A DNA stretch of 16,641 nucleotides from CAXBES01 sp965367015 (GTDB lineage: Bacteria > Bacteroidota > Bacteroidia > Flavobacteriales > Flavobacteriaceae), in contig CBDUGY010000060.1 of assembly GCA_965367015.1 (NCBI GenBank), positions 1 through 16,641 on the forward strand, given 5' to 3'. The translations under genes were made by a program, and so were the position numbers. Shown here one piece after another: positions 1-7,198 of the stretch; the stretch's first letter is position 1, and every line of letters starts with the position of its first letter. The notes beneath the pieces were generated by a model that did not search any database, was not told the origin of the DNA, and saw only the letters and a list, made by a program, of their open reading frames with translations.

Positions 1-1
1 C

Positions 2-919
2 TACATGGTATTGGGCTACATTATTGAATCAGTTACAGGAGAGACCTACGAAACTGTTTTACAGGAAAAAATACTTTCTCCTTTAGATATGAAGAATACC
101 GGTATGGAAAAGCACCGGCCAATAACTAAACACAGAGCGAAAGGCTATTTTAAAGGATTTGGAGAGTATTTCAATTCCAATTATATTGATCTGTCTTCTA
201 TAATAGCTGTTGGTAATATGTATTCAACGGTTGAAGATCTCTTTATCTTGGATCAGGCTTTATACAACGAGAGTTTATTACCGAATGAGTATTTGAAACT
301 TATATTTACTGAGCACATTGCAGATCCGGGCTATGGCGGGTATTATGGTTATGGGTGGGAAATTAAGGAAAAACCTATCGGAAATACCTCAAAAACAATT
401 CAAACTATAGGACACAGTGGGAGCATTGATGGCTTTTGTGCATTATTTACAAGAATACCTACAAACAGAGCGAGTATTATTTTATTGAACAATACAAAGA
501 GAGCGTATTTAAACGCGATTACTACTGCCGTTACCGGTATTTTGATGGACACTTCATACGATTTTCCTAAGAAACCACTTGCTAAATTTATGTCGGAGGT
601 TATAACGGAGAATGGTGTTGAAGAGGGCACATTGTACTATAGGGAGCATAAAGATGACTCCGACTATTATATAGATGAAACTGAATTAATAGTGGCGGGA
701 TACAAATTATTACATCAGGGGCATGCTGCCGATGCGGCCAAAGTCTTTGAACTAAGTATCGAGGTATTTCCCGATAGGGACAATCCATACGACAGTTATG
801 CAGAGTCACAGATGGTATTAGGAAATACTTCCGAAGCTATAAAAAGCTATAAAAAATCCCTGGCCCTTAATCCGAATAATCGGAACGCTATTAAAATGCT
901 GGAAAAATTAGAGAAATAG
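2..919 (+). CDS. Serine hydrolase, beta-lactamase-like (class C/PBP family), with C-terminal TPR repeats; 5' partial
   Basis: The reading frame is open to the left edge, so the N-terminus, including the SxxK nucleophile motif, is missing. The first visible residues (YMVLGYIIESVTG) match the segment just after the catalytic YxN of the beta-lactamase/penicillin-binding-protein-like family. Counting from the Met at base 5, residues 72-92 (MYSTVEDLFILDQAL and on) are the family's 'sTaxDlxxw' helix. HSGSIDGF at 137-144 replaces the KTG motif in the usual HxG form. Residues about 227-298 form two tetratricopeptide repeats, ending in LALNPNNRNAIKMLEKLEK. Such proteins are usually exported D-Ala-D-Ala peptidase or esterase-like hydrolases; the substrate cannot be told from sequence. 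It converges on the minus-strand gene and shows no link to the adhesin cluster. The family call is firm; the exact reaction is unknown. Confidence 0.88.
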   Translation, partial: YMVLGYIIESVTGETYETVLQEKILSPLDMKNTGMEKHRPITKHRAKGYFKGFGEYFNSNYIDLSSIIAVGNMYSTVEDLFILDQALYNESLLPNEYLKLIFTEHIADPGYGGYYGYGWEIKEKPIGNTSKTIQTIGHSGSIDGFCALFTRIPTNRASIILLNNTKRAYLNAITTAVTGILMDTSYDFPKKPLAKFMSEVITENGVEEGTLYYREHKDDSDYYIDETELIVAGYKLLHQGHAADAAKVFELSIEVFPDRDNPYDSYAESQMVLGNTSEAIKSYKKSLALNPNNRNAIKMLEKLEK

Positions 920-1003
920 GTAAAAGTACTGCATGTTTTACAGTTATATTTAAAAGTAAAAGAAATCTTCGCTTATCGGAATGATATCAACATAAGAATT
1001 TTT

Positions 1004-1030
1004 AATAGCAATTGATTTCCAATTGTTATT
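1004..1030. terminator. Hairpin between convergent genes, possible shared terminator
   Basis: AATAGCAATTG (1004-1014) and CAATTGTTATT (1020-1030) can form an 11-bp stem with one G-U pair and a 5-nt loop. It lies 29 nt past the stop of the minus-strand gene and 85 nt past the stop of the hydrolase. The stem is AT-rich and has no clean T-run on the exit side in either direction, so it is not a textbook intrinsic terminator. The rest of 920-1058 shows only a weak GTAAAA/TTTTAC dyad at 920-941. Confidence 0.4.
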
Positions 1031-1058
1031 TGTAATAGGATACGTAATTTTTATACAT

Positions 1059-1511
1059 CTAGTTAAACTCATCAAAGGTATGCAGCGCCTTTAGAGTTTC
1101 TTCATAAAAAAGTATAGCCGATACCAAACTTGATTTATCAGAATAAGGCAAAATCAGTTTTTGAAATTTAATGGTATCATCAAAATAGGTCGTAGTGGCT
1201 TCAATGTTTTCTTCCAGAGCTTTTCTATGTTCTTTGGTGTCGGGAATTCCTAACGACGACATAGTTACGCCGGGTTTTGTAGCAAACGCAATATTAGGTA
1301 GTATCTTAATAATTATTTCGATACGTGTATTATAAAGATCAAGGAGAGTTCCCTTGTTCATTCTTTCCAAGTCGTCGCGATCGTGGTATTTCTGAATACT
1401 AATATCTCCTTTAATAATAGTCTGTTCAGACTTATTTTTCTGCGCGAAAGTAATTAGTGTAAATAATAATAGGAGAATAGTAATTGCGGGGGTTCTAAAA
1501 CTCTTAGTCAT
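1059..1511 (-). CDS. Small secreted protein of unknown family, 150 aa
   Basis: I do not recognise this family. The ATG at 1511 gives MTKSFRTPAITILLLLFTLI followed by TFAQ, a short signal peptide with a likely cut before Gln, typical of Bacteroidota exported proteins. A TTG at 1556 would add 15 residues in front of the signal peptide and is therefore less likely. The mature part, about 127 residues, has no cysteine and no further membrane segment, and looks mostly helical and charged. Features include an RDDLERMNKGTLLDLYNTRIEI stretch written in parts as RDDLERMNKG and LLDLYNTRIEI, a Pro/Gly-containing middle (FATKPGVTMSSLGIPDTKEH) and a helical tail rich in Leu and Thr. It is transcribed away from the adhesin cluster and is probably monocistronic. 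That it is a real, exported protein is fairly safe; its role is unknown. Confidence 0.72.
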   Translation of the reverse strand: MTKSFRTPAITILLLLFTLITFAQKNKSEQTIIKGDISIQKYHDRDDLERMNKGTLLDLYNTRIEIIIKILPNIAFATKPGVTMSSLGIPDTKEHRKALEENIEATTTYFDDTIKFQKLILPYSDKSSLVSAILFYEETLKALHTFDEFN

Positions 1512-1561
1512 AATTATTAGTATTAAGTTCGGGGGCGTTATGCTAATTATTGACAATGTTA

Positions 1562-1569
1562 CAAATTTA
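1562..1569 (-). promoter_or_regulatory. Candidate -7 element (TAAATTTG) for the minus-strand gene
   Basis: Read on the minus strand, TAAATTTG fits the flavobacterial -7 consensus TAnnTTTG and would start RNA about 45 nt before the ATG at 1511. No TTG is found at the expected distance upstream, so only half of the promoter is supported. Confidence 0.3.
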
Positions 1570-1589
1570 TTCTACAAAATGCAAATATC

Positions 1590-1731
1590 ATCGATAAAAT
1601 ACTATAATCTTGAAAAATTATGTTAATTATTTTAATACTTTATCTGATAAAATTACAGAAATTCGGTCTAAGAATTGCTCAATTTTAACAAAATTATAGA
1701 TAAAACTCACCATTTTGTACCGTTTATCGAT
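1590..1731. repeat. GATAAAA heptamers at 53-bp spacing, with inverted copies, in the divergent control region
   Basis: GATAAAA occurs on the plus strand at 1593-1599, 1646-1652 and 1699-1705, exactly 53 bp apart each time, about five turns of the helix. The core also occurs inverted (TTTATC) at 1639-1644 and 1723-1728. The middle copy thus forms a near-perfect palindrome TTTATCTGATAAA (1639-1651). The outer copies form a 9-bp inverted repeat, ATCGATAAA at 1590-1598 against TTTATCGAT at 1723-1731. The region between the two divergent genes (1512-1839) holds no gene. A regulator-binding role is inference; AT-rich DNA gives such motifs by chance more often than balanced DNA. Confidence 0.35.
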
Positions 1732-1768
1732 TTTATTTACATTTTAACTATGTATTTTGTCGAATATA

Positions 1769-1800
1769 TTTGCTCTTTATGGAAAATATGTCTAGGTTTG
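1769..1800 (+). promoter_or_regulatory. Flavobacterial-type promoter for the adhesin cluster
   Basis: TTTG at 1769-1772, a 20-nt spacer, then TAGGTTTG at 1793-1800: this fits the Bacteroidota/Flavobacterium consensus (-33 TTG and -7 TAnnTTTG, spacer near 20). RNA would start near 1806, leaving a leader of about 34 nt before the ATG at 1840. This supports 1840 as the start over the in-frame TTG at 1675. A second -7-like TATATTTG at 1765-1772 overlaps it but lacks a matching upstream TTG. Confidence 0.5.
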
Positions 1801-1839
1801 AGTGAATTAAAAAATGCTTATAACGAAAACTACTTTAAA

Positions 1840-3150
1840 ATGTTTAAAATTTGCCCCCTTACATTGGTCGTTTTTCTTAGTCTTTTTGGTAGCACTTATG
1901 CCCAACAAGAAAAAGGAATCGTCGGATCCGAAAACTGGTTAAGTTACTGGACTGAATTTAAGCCCGGGACTAAACAATACGAAGAGCCTACCCAGATATT
2001 ATCTGGAATCTTATCACAGGACATTACTTTAAATAAAAGAGAGACCTATCTCCTGCTAGGAGATGTGTTCGTAACCGATAGTACTACAATTACTATTGAA
2101 AGCGGTACGGTAATCCTTGCCGATCATAAATCTAAAGCATCGCTAATTATTGCCAACGGTTCTAAAATTATCGCAGAAGGTACGATCACCGATCCAATAA
2201 TCTTTACTTCGAATAGACCTGATCCTAAAAAGGGAGACTGGGGTGGACTTATAATCTTGGGTGAAGCACCGGTCAATAAAGTGGGAACCCAATGGAGTTT
2301 GGCTTACGGGATAAATACTTCATCTCCTAAAAGTCTTCTCTACGGTGGAACTGATACTGAAAGCTATTCAGGTATTTTAAAATATGTACGAATAGAATAC
2401 GCCGGAAAAAGAACAAAAAACCATGGATTCTTTAATGCACTCACCTTAGCCGGGGTTGGAAAAAGAACTGTCGTGGAGAATATAATGATAAGCTATTGCG
2501 CCGGTAATTCCTTTTTAATAGAAGGTGGAAATTTAAATTTAAAGAAACTTGTATCATATAGATCGAGTCAAAGTGATTATAAATTTGATTATGGTACTCA
2601 GGTCAATATTAGTAACTCCTTAGCGGTTAGATCCCCGTATGTCTCCGGTCCGGGTGGTGCGAGTAGTATGCACATAGCATCTTATAGTGATGAAACACAG
2701 GTAGATCATACCAAAAGTAAAACATTGGTAAACGCTCAAAATATAACGCTGCTTAATCAAAGCGAAGATATTAACGCAGATATTGATGTGGGACTGGTAA
2801 AAGAATCTATATATATAGCAAAAGATGCCTCATTAAGCATGGATAACAGTGTAATTTCTGGATTTAATCCGGCCGTTATTTTAGATCAGGATATCAAAAT
2901 AAACAATGATAACCTACAGAAAATAAAGTTTACACGAATGTATTTCAATAATTCTCGCGGAAATATTTTCACTGAAAATGTATCTAACAATGAAGATTTG
3001 GAGAACTGGTATGGAAATAGTTCTTTCTTTAATGTCTATTCGAAAGGCTCTGATCGAGAAACATTTATAGACTCTAAAAGTTCTAGGAACCCAGACTTTA
3101 GACTAAAAATCAACAAAATAATAGCACTTAATGACCCGGATCGAGAATAA
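1840..3150 (+). CDS. Secreted beta-helix-like protein with a GDWGGL motif, 436 aa, first gene of the adhesin cluster
   Basis: The ATG at 1840 gives a signal peptide ending FGSTYAQQ. The frame is open back to a TTG at 1675, but that would put 55 residues ahead of the signal peptide. From about residue 60 the chain has short beta-strand turns typical of right-handed parallel beta-helices: GDVFVTDSTTITIESGTVI, then ASLIIANGSKIIAEGT. It then has GDWGGLIILGEAPVN (132-146) and GILKYVRIEYAG (178-189). This GDWGGL / L-x-YVRIEYAG pairing recurs in large families of secreted or surface Bacteroidota proteins, whose genes are often left as hypothetical. There is no lipobox and no recognisable T9SS sorting domain at the C-terminus (it ends NKIIALNDPDRE). 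It may therefore stay in the periplasm or pass the outer membrane another way. It precedes the type B CTD gene by 103 bp on the same strand and is probably cotranscribed. The fold call is by pattern only; the function is unknown. Confidence 0.75.
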   Translation: MFKICPLTLVVFLSLFGSTYAQQEKGIVGSENWLSYWTEFKPGTKQYEEPTQILSGILSQDITLNKRETYLLLGDVFVTDSTTITIESGTVILADHKSKASLIIANGSKIIAEGTITDPIIFTSNRPDPKKGDWGGLIILGEAPVNKVGTQWSLAYGINTSSPKSLLYGGTDTESYSGILKYVRIEYAGKRTKNHGFFNALTLAGVGKRTVVENIMISYCAGNSFLIEGGNLNLKKLVSYRSSQSDYKFDYGTQVNISNSLAVRSPYVSGPGGASSMHIASYSDETQVDHTKSKTLVNAQNITLLNQSEDINADIDVGLVKESIYIAKDASLSMDNSVISGFNPAVILDQDIKINNDNLQKIKFTRMYFNNSRGNIFTENVSNNEDLENWYGNSSFFNVYSKGSDRETFIDSKSSRNPDFRLKINKIIALNDPDRE

Positions 3151-3159
3151 ATTTTTTAC

Positions 3160-3229
3160 ACTAAACAACCAAAAAGTTCTACTTTATATACATAAACTGT
3201 CGAATAGTTGAATTTCAGTCTTGTTTAGT
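3160..3229. repeat. 9-bp inverted repeat in the gap before the type B CTD gene
   Basis: ACTAAACAA (3160-3168) and TTGTTTAGT (3221-3229) are perfect inverted copies 52 nt apart, inside the 103-bp gap. In RNA they could close a long-loop stem ending 24 nt before the ATG at 3254. I see no clear TAnnTTTG promoter in this gap, so read-through from the upstream gene is the simpler reading. Confidence 0.25.
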
Positions 3230-3253
3230 ATTAAGACCCCAAAATAATACTGA

Positions 3254-4717
3254 ATGCAGAAAGCCGCGCTAAATTTTCTCTATTTCCTTTTAGGAATAGT
3301 TTGTCTCTCCTTAAATTCTAAGGCAGAGGCACAGGTCGTTATTGGCACCCCTAACTTGGAATTCACTCAAGCCTGTGCAAGCGAATCGTTTAACACTTAT
3401 GGTGTATCCTTTATCTTTACACCGGAGAGCGCTCTAAGCCCATCCAATCAGTTTATTGTCGAACTATCTGATGCCGATGGAAATTTCTCAAATTCAGAGA
3501 TTCTTTATATGTCTGCTCCCGGATCGGTTTCTGTTTCACCTGCAACCCTTAATTTTTCGTTACCTACATATATAGGAGGTGAGGGATATAGAATAAAAAT
3601 TAAAAGTACAGGTCCTGTAGCTTCAAGTTCTCCATCAGTGGCATTTGCAGCATATTATAAATTACACGACACACCCTTTTCTATAAACAATTTGGTGTCA
3701 ACAGCTGCCTACTGCCCCAATAGTAGTTATTTATTAACAATAGATAATCCTGGTGTAGGAAATAACATATCCCCCTTAATCTACCCATCACTAACCTTCA
3801 ATTGGTATAAAGAAACGAGTGCAACGAATTCGGTTTTTGTTGCTGAAGGACCAACTCTGGCAGTTTCAACCGATGGTACTTATTTCGTAGAAACAAATTA
3901 TGGCAGTTGTACCTCTAATTCGTTTTCTAATCGTGTTACCGTCACTGAAGCCACTTCCGGACAAACTACCACTACTACCATTATATCGAGCCTGGGAAAT
4001 CCATTCTGTGCCGATGAAGGCCCTACTACACTAAGTACCATGGCCGGAAATAGTTACGAATGGTCAAAGGATGGAAATGTTATTCCCGGCGCAACCGGAA
4101 TGACGTATCAAACTAATGAATCCGGAACTTTTTCAGTAAAGGTAATTTCGGGCGAGTGCATTGCCTACGGAACAATAGAATTAAATAACGGAGACTTCTC
4201 GAGTAATATCGATGTTCCCGCCGTAAATATGCTGGAGGCCGGAGACACATTAGTCGTGACGGTTACAACTACGGCTATTAATCCGGAGTTCGAATGGTAT
4301 TTTAATGAAGAGCTTATCCCGAATGCAACTACCAATATCTATAGTGCGACTCAGTTCGGAGATTATAAAGTATTTGTGTATCAAAATTCAGAATGCATAG
4401 CCTTTACAGAGTCGACATTTGAAATAATACAACAAATAGATCCATTCCCAGAAGTTGAAAATATCCCGAATTTAGTAAGCCCCAATGGTGATAACGTCAA
4501 TGATAACTGGGTAATACCTACGAAATATGTAGTTGGAACAAATACCAAAATTACCATATTCTCAGGTCAAGGACAAATGGTTTTTCAAACCAATGAATAT
4601 CAAAACGATTGGCCACAAGACGAGCTTAATTCCGGGCCGGTAAACTCGGTATACTATTATGTTATCGAAACACCCGATCTGGAAATAAAAAAAGGTGCAA
4701 TAACCATAATTAAATAA
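3254..4717 (+). CDS. Ig-like surface protein with T9SS type B sorting domain (gliding motility-associated C-terminal domain), 487 aa
   Basis: A signal peptide spans about residues 1-26 (cut after SKAEA, before Q27). The middle contains Ig/PKD-like modules: about 140-232 (NWYKE and GTYFVETNYGSC), 240-310 (YEWSKDGNVIPGAT, GTFSVKV) and 315-392 (FEWYFNEELIPNAT, GDYKVFVYQNSEC). The last 88 residues are a complete type B sorting domain (TIGR04131/CHU_C type). Its marks are IPNLVSPNGDNVNDNWVIP at 404-422, ITIFSGQGQMVFQTN, NDWPQ, VYYYVIET and the terminal GAITIIK. Such proteins cross the outer membrane through the type IX secretion system and end on the cell surface or outside. The stop is one base before the PorP/SprF gene, a pairing typical of T9SS type B substrates. 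Its place two genes before the giant adhesin is that of sprC in Flavobacterium johnsoniae; I offer this only as a positional comparison. Confidence 0.9.
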   Translation: MQKAALNFLYFLLGIVCLSLNSKAEAQVVIGTPNLEFTQACASESFNTYGVSFIFTPESALSPSNQFIVELSDADGNFSNSEILYMSAPGSVSVSPATLNFSLPTYIGGEGYRIKIKSTGPVASSSPSVAFAAYYKLHDTPFSINNLVSTAAYCPNSSYLLTIDNPGVGNNISPLIYPSLTFNWYKETSATNSVFVAEGPTLAVSTDGTYFVETNYGSCTSNSFSNRVTVTEATSGQTTTTTIISSLGNPFCADEGPTTLSTMAGNSYEWSKDGNVIPGATGMTYQTNESGTFSVKVISGECIAYGTIELNNGDFSSNIDVPAVNMLEAGDTLVVTVTTTAINPEFEWYFNEELIPNATTNIYSATQFGDYKVFVYQNSECIAFTESTFEIIQQIDPFPEVENIPNLVSPNGDNVNDNWVIPTKYVVGTNTKITIFSGQGQMVFQTNEYQNDWPQDELNSGPVNSVYYYVIETPDLEIKKGAITIIK

Positions 4718-4718
4718 T

Positions 4719-7118
4719 GTGAAAACAATATTACTATCCATATTGTTACTATTATTCATCGTTCAGCTGTGTTCTTCACAAACTGAAGACGGTGTAGTGG
4801 GATTTGAATTACCTATACGTAATTCAATGACTTTCAACAGGTTTGCATTAAGTCCAACTTTTAGCTTTGTAAGAGAACAGAACAAGTACATAACTATTTA
4901 CAACAAAACTGAAATGCTCGAGCTAGAGGATACACCACAAACCTATTCGGCGAGTTTTTCTGGCAGACTTCAGGAGAATATTGGGGTAGGAATCGGAGTT
5001 TTTCAACAAGATTATGGTGTGCTCACAGCCTTTGGTGGGATGGTAAATTTCGCTTATAATGCCGCCTTAGCGCGTGAAAGCAATCTAACTTTAGGTTTAA
5101 ACATTGGCGCATATAAAAGCGGTATCAATAGCGGAAGAGTCATTACAAATGATCCAGACCCATCTTTAAATACAATCCCGTCTAATTTCCTTATGGTTGT
5201 AAGCCCTGGCATAAGCTACGGTGGTGGTTTTATGGATTTCGGGGTAACTGTAAACAATCTGGTAACCTATAATTTCAATTCCTCTAAACTTATTGGAGAG
5301 AATCCGAAGCAAGGTATTCAAGGACACTTAATGTACACGGGTTACCTCTATAGCTATGGTTTTTTCGAAGACAGTAAATTTTCAGCCTTGGGAAGAGCAG
5401 AACTAAGACAAGACACCACAGTATTTTCGGGATCTGCAATGCTCACAGTACCAAAAGGTTTTTGGGTTCAAGGAGGATATAATACATTATACGGTGCTTC
5501 AGCAGGGCTTGGTCTTAATATTACTACTCAAATAGCCATTGAATATAATTATGAGAAATCCCTTGGTGGCTTAGCTAACTTCGGATCATCTCACGAGCTC
5601 ACTTTAGCGTATAGATTTAAAAATAATAATTATTTCGAAGTTGGTAATGATGATGAGATCGCAGGGCTTATTTCTTTCGAAAATAATCGAAAAAAGATAG
5701 CGAAACCGAAGGTCGCTTTAGTCAATGAGCCTGAAGATGATGAACCCGAAGTTCTAACTGAAATTGAAAATATTGGAAAATCGGAAGCACAGATAAAATT
5801 CGAAGCCGATAAAAAAGCGAGAGCGGAAGCAGATGCAATAGCAAAAACTGCAACAGAAGAGGATACATCACAAACATCTGAAGCGGAGGCTCTGGCAAAA
5901 GCACAAGCCGAAGAACAGGCAAGGTTGAAAGCTGAAGCATTGGCAAAGGCTCAAGCCGAAGAACAAGCAAGGTTGAAAGCTGAAGCATTGGCAAAAGCCC
6001 AGGCCGATGAAAAGGCAAGACTAGCTGCAGCTGCCAAGGCTAAAGCAGACGCCCAAGCTTTAGCGGAGGCTAAACTACTAGCCGAAGTTAAAGAACAAGA
6101 AAGATTGAATGCCGAGGCCTTGGCAAAAGTAGAAGCCGAACAACAGGCAATACTTGATGCAGAAGCACTGGCGAAGGCTCAAGCCGAAGAAGAAGCCAGA
6201 TTGGTAGCCGAGAAAAGAGAAGCAGAGGAATTGTATAAAAATCCGGAGGATGAGATAGGTCAGTCTATTATTGCTTTAGTTGAGCAAACAGAAGATTCGA
6301 AAGAAGAACAGTCCCAGCTACTTGAGCAATTAAGCGTTGTGATCGCTGGTAAAGATAAGGATTTGAAAGATTTGAAGAGAGAGAATGATCTAAGTGAACA
6401 AGGCATCTATGTGGAGCCCAAAGCTTTTAAAAGTATCACTGAAGAGAACAATCGGATTGAAATCCTAAAAATAGAATTGGATGAAATTATAATTACACAA
6501 AAGAAAAAAATTAAGCAATTAGAAACATTGCTTGAAGACAGAGTAAAATTGATTAAAGATCCGAATGATCTTACTAACCTTTATTACAGAGATGCTTTAA
6601 CCAAGCTAAAAGCTGAACAAGAAAAAGCGGTAAGGTCTAGAGAAACCTTGGTTTCAAGTTTAGAACAAATTTCCATCGCAACCGATTTTGAACGTAAACG
6701 TAGAATTAAACGAGCGTCCTTCGATAATGAGGAAGATCGATTCCGTCAGGATATGGCAAGATTAAATTTCTTGAAACAAAATACCGAATTAAGTACTACA
6801 CCACTAAAAACAGAGGATTTTGATTTTGGTGAAGAGCAAAGTAAGAATATTCAAATCCTAAAGAATGTTGAGAATGTACAAAATGGATACTATTTAATCC
6901 TTGCCGTACATAGTGACACCGAAAAGAGAGATGATTTTGTTAGAAATGCAATTGCTTCAGGAGTGTACAAAGTGAATTATTTCTATAATGTAAATACAAG
7001 TAAATATTACATATATGAATTAACAGTGGATTCCATTGAGGAAGCCAACGACGCTATAAAACTAAAAGGTAGTAAACCATATACTACAAAGATGTCAATA
7101 ATTAAAATTGAAAATTAA
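4719..7118 (+). CDS. PorP/SprF-type T9SS outer-membrane protein fused to an Ala-rich helical arm and a SPOR-like C-terminus, 799 aa
   Basis: The start is GTG at 4719, one base after the previous stop; the overlapping ATG at 4717 reads straight into TGA. GTG gives a clean signal peptide (residues 1-20, Q21 first mature residue). Residues about 25-300 follow the PorP/SprF family pattern of alternating beta strands, such as FSGRLQENIGVGIGVFQQDYG, LTLGLNIGAYKSGIN, GFWVQGGYNTLYGASAGLGL, and the final strand HELTLAYRFK. Ordinary members end here, at about 300-350 residues. This one continues with an acidic linker (330-350), 16-residue Ala-rich repeats (389-496), a charged coiled coil (about 505-690) and a SPOR-like end (about 721-797: NGYYLILAVHSDTEKRDDFV, then YYIYELTVDSIEEAND). 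The barrel would sit in the outer membrane with the tail in the periplasm. By family, PorP/SprF proteins help deliver type B substrates and hold them at the surface. It occupies the sprD position relative to the giant adhesin. The barrel call is firm, the SPOR-like call moderate. Confidence 0.87.
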   Translation: MKTILLSILLLLFIVQLCSSQTEDGVVGFELPIRNSMTFNRFALSPTFSFVREQNKYITIYNKTEMLELEDTPQTYSASFSGRLQENIGVGIGVFQQDYGVLTAFGGMVNFAYNAALARESNLTLGLNIGAYKSGINSGRVITNDPDPSLNTIPSNFLMVVSPGISYGGGFMDFGVTVNNLVTYNFNSSKLIGENPKQGIQGHLMYTGYLYSYGFFEDSKFSALGRAELRQDTTVFSGSAMLTVPKGFWVQGGYNTLYGASAGLGLNITTQIAIEYNYEKSLGGLANFGSSHELTLAYRFKNNNYFEVGNDDEIAGLISFENNRKKIAKPKVALVNEPEDDEPEVLTEIENIGKSEAQIKFEADKKARAEADAIAKTATEEDTSQTSEAEALAKAQAEEQARLKAEALAKAQAEEQARLKAEALAKAQADEKARLAAAAKAKADAQALAEAKLLAEVKEQERLNAEALAKVEAEQQAILDAEALAKAQAEEEARLVAEKREAEELYKNPEDEIGQSIIALVEQTEDSKEEQSQLLEQLSVVIAGKDKDLKDLKRENDLSEQGIYVEPKAFKSITEENNRIEILKIELDEIIITQKKKIKQLETLLEDRVKLIKDPNDLTNLYYRDALTKLKAEQEKAVRSRETLVSSLEQISIATDFERKRRIKRASFDNEEDRFRQDMARLNFLKQNTELSTTPLKTEDFDFGEEQSKNIQILKNVENVQNGYYLILAVHSDTEKRDDFVRNAIASGVYKVNYFYNVNTSKYYIYELTVDSIEEANDAIKLKGSKPYTTKMSIIKIEN
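5883..6206 (+). repeat. 48-bp / 16-residue Ala-rich tandem repeats within the PorP/SprF fusion
   Basis: The unit AEALAKAQAEEQARLK appears at residues 389-404 and 405-420 (identical) and 421-436 (AEALAKAQADEKARLA). After a degenerate Ala-rich stretch (437-464) it returns at 465-480 and 481-496. The first three copies are also very similar in DNA, pointing to recent tandem duplication. The composition, Ala with Glu, Lys, Gln and Arg, resembles the helical arm of TolA and predicts a long single helix. Confidence 0.9.
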
Positions 7119-7198
7119 TATGATTGATAAAAAGTCCCCGGCCCCCCTCCTACTGAAATGATTCTGGGAGTATATAGGATCGAAAAAAATCAGTTGAT

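Noticed and set aside
920..941. GTAAAA/TTTTAC dyad right after the hydrolase stop as its terminator
   Set aside because: Only six A/T-rich pairs with a 10-nt loop and no T-run; the hairpin at 1004-1030 is stronger.
1512..1556. TTG-initiated extension of the minus-strand gene
   Set aside because: The ATG at 1511 sits at the correct distance before the signal peptide's hydrophobic core.
1675..1839. N-terminal extension of the beta-helix gene from a TTG codon
   Set aside because: It would place 55 residues before a good signal peptide and runs across the candidate promoter at 1769-1800.
5722..6018. Minus-strand Leu/Pro-rich frame of 98 codons
   Set aside because: It is the antisense of the Ala/Glu/Lys-rich repeats; its low-complexity repeats mirror that gene.
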